This document shows, in pieces, positions 1 through 7,878 of a stretch of DNA of 64,000 nucleotides. The notes beneath the pieces were generated by a model, which worked only from the letters and a program-made list of their open reading frames with translations, was not told the origin of the DNA and made no database searches. The stretch lies in assembly GCF_000775615.1 (NCBI RefSeq), contig NZ_AVPG01000003.1, positions 62,001 to 126,000 of the forward strand. Reading direction: 5' to 3'. The stretch is from Pontibacillus litoralis JSM 072002 (GTDB lineage: Bacteria; Bacillota; Bacilli; Bacillales; BH030062). How positions within the stretch are numbered: the stretch's first letter is position 1; each line of letters starts with the position of its first letter. Position numbers and translations under genes: made by a program.

Positions 1-112
1 CTTCTTAATCGTATTAAAAATCGCGTCAAATGTCTATTCCTGATTTATGTTTAGTATCGTCTTTCACCACAAATGTTATAATAATCATATTAATACTATA
101 TGAGGAGGCACT

Positions 113-997
113 ATGGACTTTATATTCTTAACAGATTGGTGGACATTCCTAACAAAACTATTATCCAATACACTAGTACGGATTATCATTGCCGGCATTT
201 TCTTTTACATTGGTACGAAATTTATTCAACGCTCCATTCGTTCCTTCTTTAAACGAACAAGCTTCATCGATGAGAAAAAAGAGAAAACAATGGAAGCAAT
301 GTTAAGGTCGTTGATATACTATACAGCAACCTTCGGATATATCATTTTTATTTTATTAGAATTTGATGTTCCGATAACTAAAATGCTTGCAGGGGCAGGA
401 GTCCTTGGAATTATAATTGGATTTGGTGCTCAAAGTCTTATCCGTGATTTGTTAGCTGGAGTCTTCTTCCTGTATGAAAATCAGCTCAATAAAGGAGATT
501 TCGTTGCAATTAACAATACGCATTTCGGGACTGTGGAAGATATTGGACTACGCTTTCTAAAAGTAAGAGAGTGGAGTGGCAAACTGCTTACCATCAGCAA
601 TGGATTAGTTAACACGATTCACAATTACAACATTGATCATATGCGGGTCATTGAGAAAATTACAATTAGCTATTATGAAGATCCTCAACGAGTACTTACA
701 TTATTAGAAGACATATGTAGACAGTTAAACGAAGAATTAGAACCGTATTTAAAACAAGACGCTTGGAATAGACCTGTTCAGCCCTTTCAAGTGTATGGGA
801 TGACGTCGTTAAACAATGAACACAGAGGGTACGAATATACAATCATTGGACTAACAGATGATATAGGTTATTGGACAGCTTCTATTAAAACAAGACATAT
901 TATCGCCAATCGATTGTATGAAGAGCAAATCCAAATGTCTCTACAACACATAGATTTTCCACATCATAGTGCAAATGAGAGGATGACCAAATCATAG
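113..997 (+). CDS. yfkC: MscS-family mechanosensitive channel (YfkC-like)
   Basis: Small-conductance mechanosensitive channel that would release solutes through the cytoplasmic membrane on osmotic downshock. The 294-aa product has hydrophobic segments at about residues 15-35, 60-85 and 88-115. The last is the glycine/alanine-rich MscS pore helix (GAGVLGIIIGFGAQSL), followed by the beta-domain start (LNKGDFVAI). It is the short single-unit form (~280 aa) found in Bacillus. The ATG follows a clear GAGGAGG. The neighbouring YfkD-like gene and the downstream MFS gene match the yfk gene order of B. subtilis, so I prefer yfkC to ykuT. The family is seen directly; the paralogue assignment is inferred from synteny. 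Confidence 0.85.
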   Translation: MDFIFLTDWWTFLTKLLSNTLVRIIIAGIFFYIGTKFIQRSIRSFFKRTSFIDEKKEKTMEAMLRSLIYYTATFGYIIFILLEFDVPITKMLAGAGVLGIIIGFGAQSLIRDLLAGVFFLYENQLNKGDFVAINNTHFGTVEDIGLRFLKVREWSGKLLTISNGLVNTIHNYNIDHMRVIEKITISYYEDPQRVLTLLEDICRQLNEELEPYLKQDAWNRPVQPFQVYGMTSLNNEHRGYEYTIIGLTDDIGYWTASIKTRHIIANRLYEEQIQMSLQHIDFPHHSANERMTKS

Positions 998-1013
998 CGG
1001 CCATCCTCGTGTT

Positions 1014-1808
1014 TTACTGTACTTTGAAGGAGTAAGATACATGATCTTGAATCGGAATCCATGCTCCTATTCCTTGCTTCGTCACATTCTTCACAACAAC
1101 CTTTTTGCTTGACCCTTTTAATTGCATGTATACTTCTCCGAAAGTAACCATGCCTTTTTCATTCACTGCAGGGGCATAAGCTTGTAGCGTACCTATTTTC
1201 TTCGGGGGGATACCATAGGAATTATCCTTTTTCGTATCTTTACCAACAACAGTATGAAAAGCTAAAGGTAAGTCTGTATTTTCTTGAGCTTTCAGTAGCA
1301 TCATTTTTTTGATATCTTGTGCGTCTGATATTTTCGTCGTTAGTCCACCTTTAATGTGCTTTTCGTCCTCTTGTTTGTACGTAAGTTTCTTGGATTCATC
1401 TCCACCTTGATTATTCAAGCGATTTTCATTAATTTTTTGATATTGCCAGTTTACACTCGTTTCTTTCGTTTCGTAATTCAACGGCCAATGTCCCATATAA
1501 ATCATACCACGATAACCAATAGCGATTGGAGATGGATTCAGTGTTGTTTCATTTAACATTTTCATGAGTCTCGGATTGTTTATTTCTTCTTCTGAACCCT
1601 CTAACAGTTCTTGTGTTAACTCACTCGGCTTTAAGGTCATTTGATCTTGAGTAGAGTTAGGGTACGTATTCTCCTTAGAAATGTTAAGCACATGACTCGG
1701 AATAGCACTCTCATCTTTTGGCTTTTTCTCTTGCTCTGCATAGGATATACCCGGAATAGTACTTGCGACAAAAACGGTAATAAATGCAATTTTTGCAATT
1801 GTTTTCAT
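1014..1808 (-). CDS. yfkD: YfkD-family secreted protein
   Basis: Protein of unknown function, 264 aa, the usual length for the YfkD family of Bacillaceae. It starts with a signal peptide (basic MKTIAK, hydrophobic core, cleavage likely after SYA near residue 24), so it should be exported. The remainder is soluble and rich in short conserved stretches such as NPRLMKMLNET, AIGYRGMIY and GIGAWIPIQDH. The ATG lies behind AAAGGAAGG. It converges with the MscS-like gene, 16 bp apart, as yfkC and yfkD are neighbours in B. subtilis. No enzymatic motif is visible. Confidence 0.8.
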   Translation of the reverse strand: MKTIAKIAFITVFVASTIPGISYAEQEKKPKDESAIPSHVLNISKENTYPNSTQDQMTLKPSELTQELLEGSEEEINNPRLMKMLNETTLNPSPIAIGYRGMIYMGHWPLNYETKETSVNWQYQKINENRLNNQGGDESKKLTYKQEDEKHIKGGLTTKISDAQDIKKMMLLKAQENTDLPLAFHTVVGKDTKKDNSYGIPPKKIGTLQAYAPAVNEKGMVTFGEVYMQLKGSSKKVVVKNVTKQGIGAWIPIQDHVSYSFKVQ

Positions 1809-1910
1809 GCGTACAGTCCTTCCTTTTTTGCTTATTTTCTTCAGAGGATGTGTAGCTTATACACAACATGCGATATTGGATTATTTTAGTTCAACTGTTG
1901 CACTTTAACA

Positions 1911-1942
1911 CAAAAAAAGAGCTAAGATTTATTCTTAACTCT
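1911..1942 (-). terminator. intrinsic terminator of the YczE-family gene
   Basis: On the minus strand a 10-bp stem (AGAGTTAAGA pairing with TCTTAGCTCT, one wobble, 5-nt loop) overlaps the stop codon and is followed by seven Ts. Confidence 0.75.
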
Positions 1943-2555
1943 TCGGAATAATTGCAGAAAATAATTTATGTGCTTTTGGATCAAAGTATTGAATCGCCGG
2001 TCCAATAAATAAGAGGATGATAATGGTGCCAATTCCAATAGGTCCACCTAACACAAGAGCGATAACAAATGCTAAAGATTCTGTTAATGTCTTTGATTTC
2101 TTTAAATCTAATTGATCAAATCGTTTCTGCATCGAAACCATGAAGTTATCAATAGGATTTAACGGTAGCTTAGGTTGGATATACAAGGCAACACCCATTG
2201 CTATAGAAACGATACCTATGGCTAGCAATGGAATTCTCGTTACAAGTGCCGTAAGTTCCCAACTATCCATTACGATTTCTATCCAAAAATCGACAAATCC
2301 GCCAATGATAAAAATCGTCACAAAAGCAAATATCTCTAGTTTTTCTTTAGCCAATAGAGCATTCGTTATAATGAGGATTGTACCTATAACAATGACCCAC
2401 GTTCCAACAGTAAATCCAATTTTATTTTTCAAACCAACATTCACGGCATCCCATGCACCAGCTCCTAAATCTGCTACAATAGTTAAAGATACACCGAACG
2501 TTAATATAATTAATCCGAACAAGAAAAATATAGCCCGTATTATAAAATCCTTCAA
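1935..2555 (-). CDS. YczE/YitT-type integral membrane protein
   Basis: Membrane protein of the YczE/YyaS/YitT group with about five hydrophobic segments. The N-terminus carries the family's FGVSLTIVADLGAGAWDAVNVGL stretch (shown here in part), and a second GPIGIGTIIILLFIGPAIQYF-like segment lies near the end. I place the start at the TTG at 2555, because AAGGAAGGGG sits 8 nt upstream; an in-frame ATG at 2600 has no ribosome binding site. The B. subtilis relative YczE is linked to surfactin/antibiotic production, but nothing here indicates such a role. Confidence 0.7.
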   Translation of the reverse strand: MKDFIIRAIFFLFGLIILTFGVSLTIVADLGAGAWDAVNVGLKNKIGFTVGTWVIVIGTILIITNALLAKEKLEIFAFVTIFIIGGFVDFWIEIVMDSWELTALVTRIPLLAIGIVSIAMGVALYIQPKLPLNPIDNFMVSMQKRFDQLDLKKSKTLTESLAFVIALVLGGPIGIGTIIILLFIGPAIQYFDPKAHKLFSAIIPKS

Positions 2556-2663
2556 AACATTTTCCCCTTCCTTACCCTTACTATTGTTGTAAAATAACAT
2601 TCACTTGTCCATTCTCCTACATTTTGACCGCTAAGAAAAGAACATTTTGCTGAAATATAATGA

Positions 2664-2700
2664 CAAAAAAACGCCCTAACACAGACCTTGGTGTTAGGGT
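2664..2700 (-). terminator. intrinsic terminator of the OsmC-like gene
   Basis: Nine-bp perfect stem CCCTAACAC/GTGTTAGGG with an 8-nt loop, followed on the minus strand by a run of Ts (A-run at 2664-2671 on the plus strand). Confidence 0.85.
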
Positions 2701-2711
2701 ATAAAAAGTGC

Positions 2712-3113
2712 TTATAAACTCAATGGGATGCACTCAAGCGTTTCTTCGATTTCAATACTATTCTTAACTGATTGAACCATTGAACAATGCTTTTGAGATG
2801 TTTGTAAACTTTTGTGTAGTTTGTCTTCTTTCAGATAACGCCCTTTCACAACGAAATGTAAATGCACTTTCTCTATTCGATTCGCTTCCTCTTCATTTCT
2901 TGTCACATTCGCGGTTACGATTACATCTTCATAGGCGACACGTTGTTTATCTAAGATTTTACGAAATACAGATAAGCTACATCCCGCAATAGAAGAAACC
3001 ATCAATTGATACGGGCGAAATCCATATGCTTCGTCCGCTGAAATATTCAGTTGTCCATAATTTGTTTCTGTTCGCATTCCTTCATGTTTAAGATAATACG
3101 TTAGCTGTGTCAT
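2712..3113 (-). CDS. OsmC-family peroxide/redox protein
   Basis: 133-aa OsmC/Ohr-like protein, a family of small cytosolic thiol peroxidases. The two expected cysteines are present: Cys in MVSSIAGCSLSVFR (about residue 45) and Cys in QTSQKHCSMVQSV (about residue 110). This is the arrangement of the E. coli YhfA/OsmC-like branch rather than Ohr proper. The ATG follows AAAGGAGTGGGG. It stands alone with its own terminator. The substrate peroxide cannot be deduced. Confidence 0.82.
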   Translation of the reverse strand: MTQLTYYLKHEGMRTETNYGQLNISADEAYGFRPYQLMVSSIAGCSLSVFRKILDKQRVAYEDVIVTANVTRNEEEANRIEKVHLHFVVKGRYLKEDKLHKSLQTSQKHCSMVQSVKNSIEIEETLECIPLSL

Positions 3114-3244
3114 TTGTCCCCACTCCTTTCTCTATCATTGTACCGTATAATGGTTATATACCCTTACAATAAAAAAGTATTCATTGCTATTTCTTTTCTA
3201 AATTAGTAGCATGTTATTGGATACTAGAGAATAGGATGATGCTT

Positions 3245-4423
3245 ATGGAACGGAAGAACTTTCGCTTGATCGTATTAATTTCACTCGTTTCTATATCTGG
3301 ATTTACACAAGGGATGTTACTCCCCCTTATTGCCATCATACTAGAACAAATCGGCGTGGCTTCTTCTGTAAACGGTTTGCATGCGACTAGCCTTTATATA
3401 GGTGTTCTCATTACTTCTCCCTTTATGGAAAAACCACTACGTAAATTCGGGTATAAACCCCTTATATTAATCGGGGGTCTATTGGTGATTTTCTCTCTTT
3501 CCCTCTTTCCTTTTTGGCAATCGTTAGGACTTTGGTTCATGCTTCGTATGTTTGTTGGTATCGGTGACCATATGCTTCATTTCAGCACGCAAACATGGAT
3601 CACTGCATCCTCTCCAATACATAAGCGTGGCCGTAACATTGCTATTTATGGAATGTCTTTCGGATTAGGATTTACACTTGGTCCGTTAATGACGAGATTA
3701 CTTGAGGTTCACCAAGCTTTGCCTTTTCTCGTCGCTTCTATATTAAGCTTGATTGTATGGTCTTTCATGTTCTTCATTCGGAACGAAATACCAGAAGAGG
3801 AAGAAACATATTCACCAACTTCAAGCTCGATGAAACGATTTGCTTCGGCATGGAAATATGCCTGGGTCGCTTTCTTACCGCCATTTGGATTCGGCTTTCT
3901 AGAAGCAAGTCTTCATAGTAGCTTTCCTGTGTATGGTATGCGGATTGGATACGATGTGAATACGTTATCATTTCTTATTCCAACCTTTGCTGCCGGAAGC
4001 TTAATTTCCCAATTACCACTAGGTATGTTAAGTGATAGAATCGGGAGAAAAAAAGTCCTTGTAACCGTAATTTTCTTAGGAATCATTTGCTTTTTCTTAG
4101 CGTCACTATTTGAGCATTCTTTAGTAGCGCTCCTCCTATTATTCACGTTAGCAGGTCTATGCGTCGGATCGATTTATTCCCTTGGCATCTCGTATATGAC
4201 AGATATTTTGCCGAAACACTTGCTCCCTGCAGGCAACATCATGTGCGGGATTACGTTCAGCATTGGTAGCATCATCGGACCTTATATCGGTGGTCTGTAT
4301 ATCGAACAATTTCCGAACGCATCTTTTTTTCACGTTATAACCGGTATGCTTCTCCTCATCGTTGTGCCAATGATGATTAAGAAACAACCCAAGTTAGAAA
4401 TGCATAAACTATCTACATCTTAA
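3245..4423 (+). CDS. MFS transporter (YfkF-like)
   Basis: Twelve-helix major facilitator transporter of ~392 aa, drug/sugar efflux type. The conserved loop 2-3 motif is degenerate (KPLRKFGYKP), while the second-half copy is canonical (GMLSDRIGRKKVLV, about residue 265). I use the ATG at 3245 because AGGATG precedes it by 8 nt; two ATGs at 3236 and 3239 overlap that site. B. subtilis has an MFS gene (yfkF) near yfkC/yfkD, so this may be its counterpart. The substrate is unknown. Confidence 0.75.
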   Translation: MERKNFRLIVLISLVSISGFTQGMLLPLIAIILEQIGVASSVNGLHATSLYIGVLITSPFMEKPLRKFGYKPLILIGGLLVIFSLSLFPFWQSLGLWFMLRMFVGIGDHMLHFSTQTWITASSPIHKRGRNIAIYGMSFGLGFTLGPLMTRLLEVHQALPFLVASILSLIVWSFMFFIRNEIPEEEETYSPTSSSMKRFASAWKYAWVAFLPPFGFGFLEASLHSSFPVYGMRIGYDVNTLSFLIPTFAAGSLISQLPLGMLSDRIGRKKVLVTVIFLGIICFFLASLFEHSLVALLLLFTLAGLCVGSIYSLGISYMTDILPKHLLPAGNIMCGITFSIGSIIGPYIGGLYIEQFPNASFFHVITGMLLLIVVPMMIKKQPKLEMHKLSTS

Positions 4424-4439
4424 TGTAGGTAGTTTTTTT
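4406..4439 (+). terminator. intrinsic terminator of the MFS gene
   Basis: Thirteen-bp stem (AAACTATCTACAT with ATGTAGGTAGTTT) and TTTTTTT tail; it overlaps the last codons of the gene. Confidence 0.85.
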
Positions 4440-4498
4440 ATTCTCATTCATTACTTGACTTTAAATACAGACATGATATTATTATAACACATACTAAT

Positions 4499-4513
4499 TT
4501 ATAATCATTATAA
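4499..4513. promoter_or_regulatory. perfect PerR box upstream of zosA
   Basis: TTATAATCATTATAA is an exact 7-1-7 inverted repeat identical to the published PerR consensus of B. subtilis. It lies 109 bp before the zosA start and upstream of a TATAAT at 4557-4562. In B. subtilis zosA belongs to the PerR (peroxide stress) regulon, so this supports both the gene name and peroxide-inducible expression. Confidence 0.85.
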
Positions 4514-4621
4514 TTAAGAATTATTTTCAATGAGAAACCCTTTCATTACGGCTTTCTATAATAGTAATGCTCGCAATTGCAAAAGGTTTTCATTCTCAAT
4601 TAAAAAGGAGGAGTTGAGAAA

Positions 4622-6559
4622 ATGGCAACAGAAGTAAGTTCGATGCAAACAGCTAATACACATAAAAACCAACAGAATAATAAACCAACCATTATGAAAC
4701 AAATGCAAGAACATGGAGAATTAATTGCAGCTTTACTAAGTGGGGTTCTTATACTTATTGCTTGGTTAAGCGAAGGTATTATAACTGAGCCAACTACTGC
4801 TGCATTGTATATTGCTGCATTTGTAATTGGTGGATTCGCAAAGGCAAAAGAAGGAATTGAAGAGACCATTAAAGACAAATCGTTAAATGTAGAAATGTTA
4901 ATGATTTTTGCAGCGATTGGTTCCGCAGCGATTGGCTATTGGACAGAAGGTGCAATCTTAATCTTCATCTTTGCCATGAGTGGTGCATTAGAAACGTACA
5001 CAATGAATAAAAGCCAACGAGAAATATCATCTTTAATGGACCTACAACCAGAGGAAGCCCTTCGTATTGAGAATGGTGAAGAACAACTTATACACGTATC
5101 ACAACTAGAGATTGGAGATCATATTCTCGTAAAAGCCGGGGAGCGCGTTCCATCAGATGGAAAAATTATTAAAGGAGCAACTTCCTTAGATGAGTCGGCG
5201 ATTACAGGTGAATCTGTACCAGTATCAAAGAACTTAGAAGCAGAAGTATTCGCTGGTACTGTTAATTTGAGCGGAAGTATTACCGTTGAGATTACTAAAT
5301 CATCACAAGAAACACTATTTCAGAAAATTATTCAAATGGTACAGTCTGCACAAAGTGAAAAATCACCTTCGCAACTATTTATCGAACGCTTTGAAGGTAC
5401 GTATGTGAAAATTGTTTTACTCGTTGTAGCACTCATGATGTTTGTCCCACACTTTGCCTTTGGCTGGAGCTGGCAAGATACTATCTATCGGGCGATGATT
5501 TTGCTCGTCGTAGCATCTCCTTGTGCGTTAGTCGCATCAATCATGCCAGCAACATTATCAGCTATTTCTAACGGTGCTCGAAACGGTATCCTATTTAAAG
5601 GTGGGGTTCACTTAGAAAACCTATCCCATCTAGAAGCGATTGCCTTTGATAAAACCGGTACTTTAACGAATGGGAAGCCTGTTGTAACAGATTTTTATCT
5701 CCGTGAAGGGGTTAATAAAGAAACAACACTTTCGATGATTTCTTCGATTGAACGGGAATCCAATCATCCGCTCGCTCAAGCAATCGTTCGTTTCGCAGAA
5801 CAGCAAGGTAGTACAAAACGCACTCCTGTCCATCATATGACTGACGTTGCAGGTAGTGGTGTAACAGCATCAGTAAACCAACAACAATGGAAGATTGGAA
5901 AGGCAGACTTTGTTGGGAAAGAAGCAGCTAAGACGTTCGCAAACGGAATATCCGAACAATTAGCTGCAGAAGGAAAGACGTTAACTTTTATCGCAGATGA
6001 GCAAGGCATCGTAGGTTTGATTGCATTGAAGGATACCATACGTGAAGAAACGAAACAAGCGATACAATCCTTACGTCAGGCAGGCATTTATACCGTGATG
6101 ATAACAGGTGACCACGAAACAACCGCTAAAGCAATTGCAAAAGAATGCGGCATCGACCATTATGTTGCAGAATGCTTACCAGAGGATAAAGTCGAGCAAG
6201 TAAAAACTCTACGTAAATCCTTTGACAATGTAGGAATGGTTGGAGATGGTATCAATGATGCACCCGCACTTGCAACAGCTAACGTCGGCGTTGCGATGGG
6301 AGAAGGTACAGATGTAGCATTAGAAACGGCAGACGTCGTACTCATGAAAAATGAATTACCTAAAATAGCGAATGCCATTAAGCTATCTGCAAAAATGAAT
6401 CGCATTATTAAACAAAATGTTATCTTAAGCATCGGTGTTATTACACTATTGATCATTTCGAACTTCTTACAAGTCTTAAGTTTACCATTAGGTGTTGTCG
6501 GTCATGAAGGTAGTACTATACTCGTTATTCTAAATGGTTTACGTTTATTAAAAGCTTAA
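4622..6559 (+). CDS. zosA: P1B-4 metal-transporting ATPase (ZosA-like)
   Basis: Heavy-metal P-type ATPase, 645 aa, moving a divalent cation across the cytoplasmic membrane. Actuator motif AITGESVPVSK lies near residue 193, phosphorylation site DKTGTLTNG near 343 and hinge GDGINDAP near 540. The intramembrane metal site is SPC (near 299) instead of CPC, and the last helix has HEGST. These two marks place it in P1B-4, with ZosA/CtpD-like proteins. It has no N-terminal metal-binding domain. AAAGGAGG precedes the ATG. B. subtilis ZosA takes up zinc under peroxide stress; other P1B-4 pumps export cobalt, iron or zinc, so the transport direction is not proven by sequence. Confidence 0.85.
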   Translation: MATEVSSMQTANTHKNQQNNKPTIMKQMQEHGELIAALLSGVLILIAWLSEGIITEPTTAALYIAAFVIGGFAKAKEGIEETIKDKSLNVEMLMIFAAIGSAAIGYWTEGAILIFIFAMSGALETYTMNKSQREISSLMDLQPEEALRIENGEEQLIHVSQLEIGDHILVKAGERVPSDGKIIKGATSLDESAITGESVPVSKNLEAEVFAGTVNLSGSITVEITKSSQETLFQKIIQMVQSAQSEKSPSQLFIERFEGTYVKIVLLVVALMMFVPHFAFGWSWQDTIYRAMILLVVASPCALVASIMPATLSAISNGARNGILFKGGVHLENLSHLEAIAFDKTGTLTNGKPVVTDFYLREGVNKETTLSMISSIERESNHPLAQAIVRFAEQQGSTKRTPVHHMTDVAGSGVTASVNQQQWKIGKADFVGKEAAKTFANGISEQLAAEGKTLTFIADEQGIVGLIALKDTIREETKQAIQSLRQAGIYTVMITGDHETTAKAIAKECGIDHYVAECLPEDKVEQVKTLRKSFDNVGMVGDGINDAPALATANVGVAMGEGTDVALETADVVLMKNELPKIANAIKLSAKMNRIIKQNVILSIGVITLLIISNFLQVLSLPLGVVGHEGSTILVILNGLRLLKA

Positions 6560-6562
6560 CAT

Positions 6563-6602
6563 AACAAGGGGGTTGTTCCTATAATGGAACAACCCCTTGT
6601 TT
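6563..6602 (+). terminator. intrinsic terminator after zosA
   Basis: Long stem AACAAGGGG..TTGTTCC with GGAACAACCCCTTGTT, 6-nt loop and a one-base bulge. It could serve both zosA and the opposing small gene. Confidence 0.75.
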
Positions 6603-6614
6603 ATGCACATGCGA

Positions 6615-6734
6615 TTAATGGTAATCGTTTTGCTTATTAGCAGAGCTACTCGTCTTATTCTTCGGTGCATCTGATTTATGTTTCTTTTGATTATTATCAT
6701 TTTGATTCTTTTGATTACGTTTATTGTTACTCAT
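6615..6734 (-). CDS. small Asn/Lys-rich hydrophilic protein (39 aa)
   Basis: A 39-aa reading frame starting MSNNKRNQKNQNDNN and ending ANKQNDYH. It is almost wholly Asn, Lys, Gln and Ser, with no hydrophobic core. A strong AAGGAGG sits 8 nt before the ATG, which is the main reason to call it. The gene lies 16 bp after the 91-aa gene on the same strand, so the two may be co-transcribed. Small basic Asn-rich proteins of this kind occur among minor small acid-soluble spore proteins, but I cannot match it to a named Ssp family. Confidence 0.6.
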   Translation of the reverse strand: MSNNKRNQKNQNDNNQKKHKSDAPKNKTSSSANKQNDYH

Positions 6735-6750
6735 TGTAGGTTCCTCCTTA

Positions 6751-7026
6751 TTATATGGATTCCCCTCTATCCTTTCCTTTACAAACTTCCTTTATGCACT
6801 CGATTTCCTCGCCCGTAGCATAGCATTGTCCCCATCCCCCATAATAATGATCATCCCGGATAGATAAAACCAAACCATCAACACGATACCCCCCAAGACG
6901 ACCATATATGGGAGAATTAAGACTAAGTGTTTCATTTATTAAAATAGGGATAGGACCAATCAGAAACACCAAGAAACTCGTAAAAGAAAAATCTACAATA
7001 ATAAGAAATATGCCAATTGAACTCAT
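6751..7026 (-). CDS. hypothetical membrane-anchored protein (91 aa)
   Basis: Not recognised. Residues 4-30 form one hydrophobic segment (GIFLIIVDFSFTSFLVFLIG), followed by a soluble tail with three cysteines (GQCYATGEEIECIKEVCK). The ribosome binding site is weak (GTAGG). The close spacing to the downstream 39-aa gene, which has a good binding site, supports a real two-gene unit. A function cannot be given. Confidence 0.4.
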   Translation of the reverse strand: MSSIGIFLIIVDFSFTSFLVFLIGPIPILINETLSLNSPIYGRLGGYRVDGLVLSIRDDHYYGGWGQCYATGEEIECIKEVCKGKDRGESI

Positions 7027-7103
7027 AATCCAGCTACCTACTATTCAGAAAATGGTTTTCCATTCAACAATAAACAACTAAACATACCCTATTCCACTAT
7101 CCA

Positions 7104-7406
7104 CTAAAGCCGCTCATCAGCTTGTCCATTTTGTTGTGAATCAGTATCTCCAAGATAACCTTCTAGTTTCGTTAACACAGACATTGCTTCTGTTGTTGTA
7201 CGATCAATAGTTTGTACCGTATTTTCAAATGTCGTTCGAGCATCGCGAGCAGCTTGAGATGGATGTTTCACATATACTTGTGTTTGTGTCTTCGCTTTCT
7301 TTAAACACGATGTCGCTTGTTCGCGCGTTTCCTTGTCAAACATGGACAACGCTGCTCCTACAACTGCCCCAATCGCTATACCAGCCATTAATTTGTTCTT
7401 TCTCAT
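7104..7406 (-). CDS. YtxH-domain protein
   Basis: 100-aa protein of the YtxH type. It has a short basic start (MRKNKLM), one glycine/alanine membrane helix (AGIAIGAVVGAALSMF, residues 9-24) and a predicted helical coiled tail rich in Thr, Gln and Lys. Members are often general-stress proteins attached to the membrane face. The ATG follows TAGGAGG. It is monocistronic as far as can be seen. Family membership rests on the GAVVGAALSMFDKETRE pattern; the molecular role is unknown for the family. Confidence 0.7.
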   Translation of the reverse strand: MRKNKLMAGIAIGAVVGAALSMFDKETREQATSCLKKAKTQTQVYVKHPSQAARDARTTFENTVQTIDRTTTEAMSVLTKLEGYLGDTDSQQNGQADERL

Positions 7407-7878
7407 CCTAATTCCTCCTATCCTAATTTCACTCTTTTTATGACCTCTAGTAAATAATTACACCACATTAACATTAACCTGTATAAGAAATATTCACTTC
7501 TTCTAGCCGAGCTCTCGTCTGCACATGCAGCTCTTCTCCATAATGCTAGTTGACCAGTTCCAGATGAATCGACTTCGATCACATGGCTACGTTCTTCTTT
7601 CGATTATAGCTTCTGCCATTAGCGAGCAGCAAATAGTACCTATACGAAAGTTATTCTCGAGATACGCAATTCTTACCTTTTAACACCTTACCCCCATTAT
7701 ATAGAAATATTTCTGAAACACATAATAGAAATGCCCTGCTACTAAAGAAAATTCTTGCTGGATAACGAGTAACTTCCCCTTTCATTCTTTGCCCTTTCTT
7801 AATTAACTCTTGACAATTCATTGGATATTTCAGAATATTTATATATATCAAAAAAATAAATGCTGTGGAGGGAAAAAG
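7407..7878. other. gene-poor spacer before the symporter gene
   Basis: About 470 bp with no gene that I can support. One minus-strand frame over roughly 7500-7595 reads like protein (VDSSGTGQLALWRRAACADE) but has no ribosome binding site and opens just after a stop. It could be a gene remnant. The last 50 bp are AT-rich and should hold the promoter for the plus-strand symporter. Confidence 0.4.
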
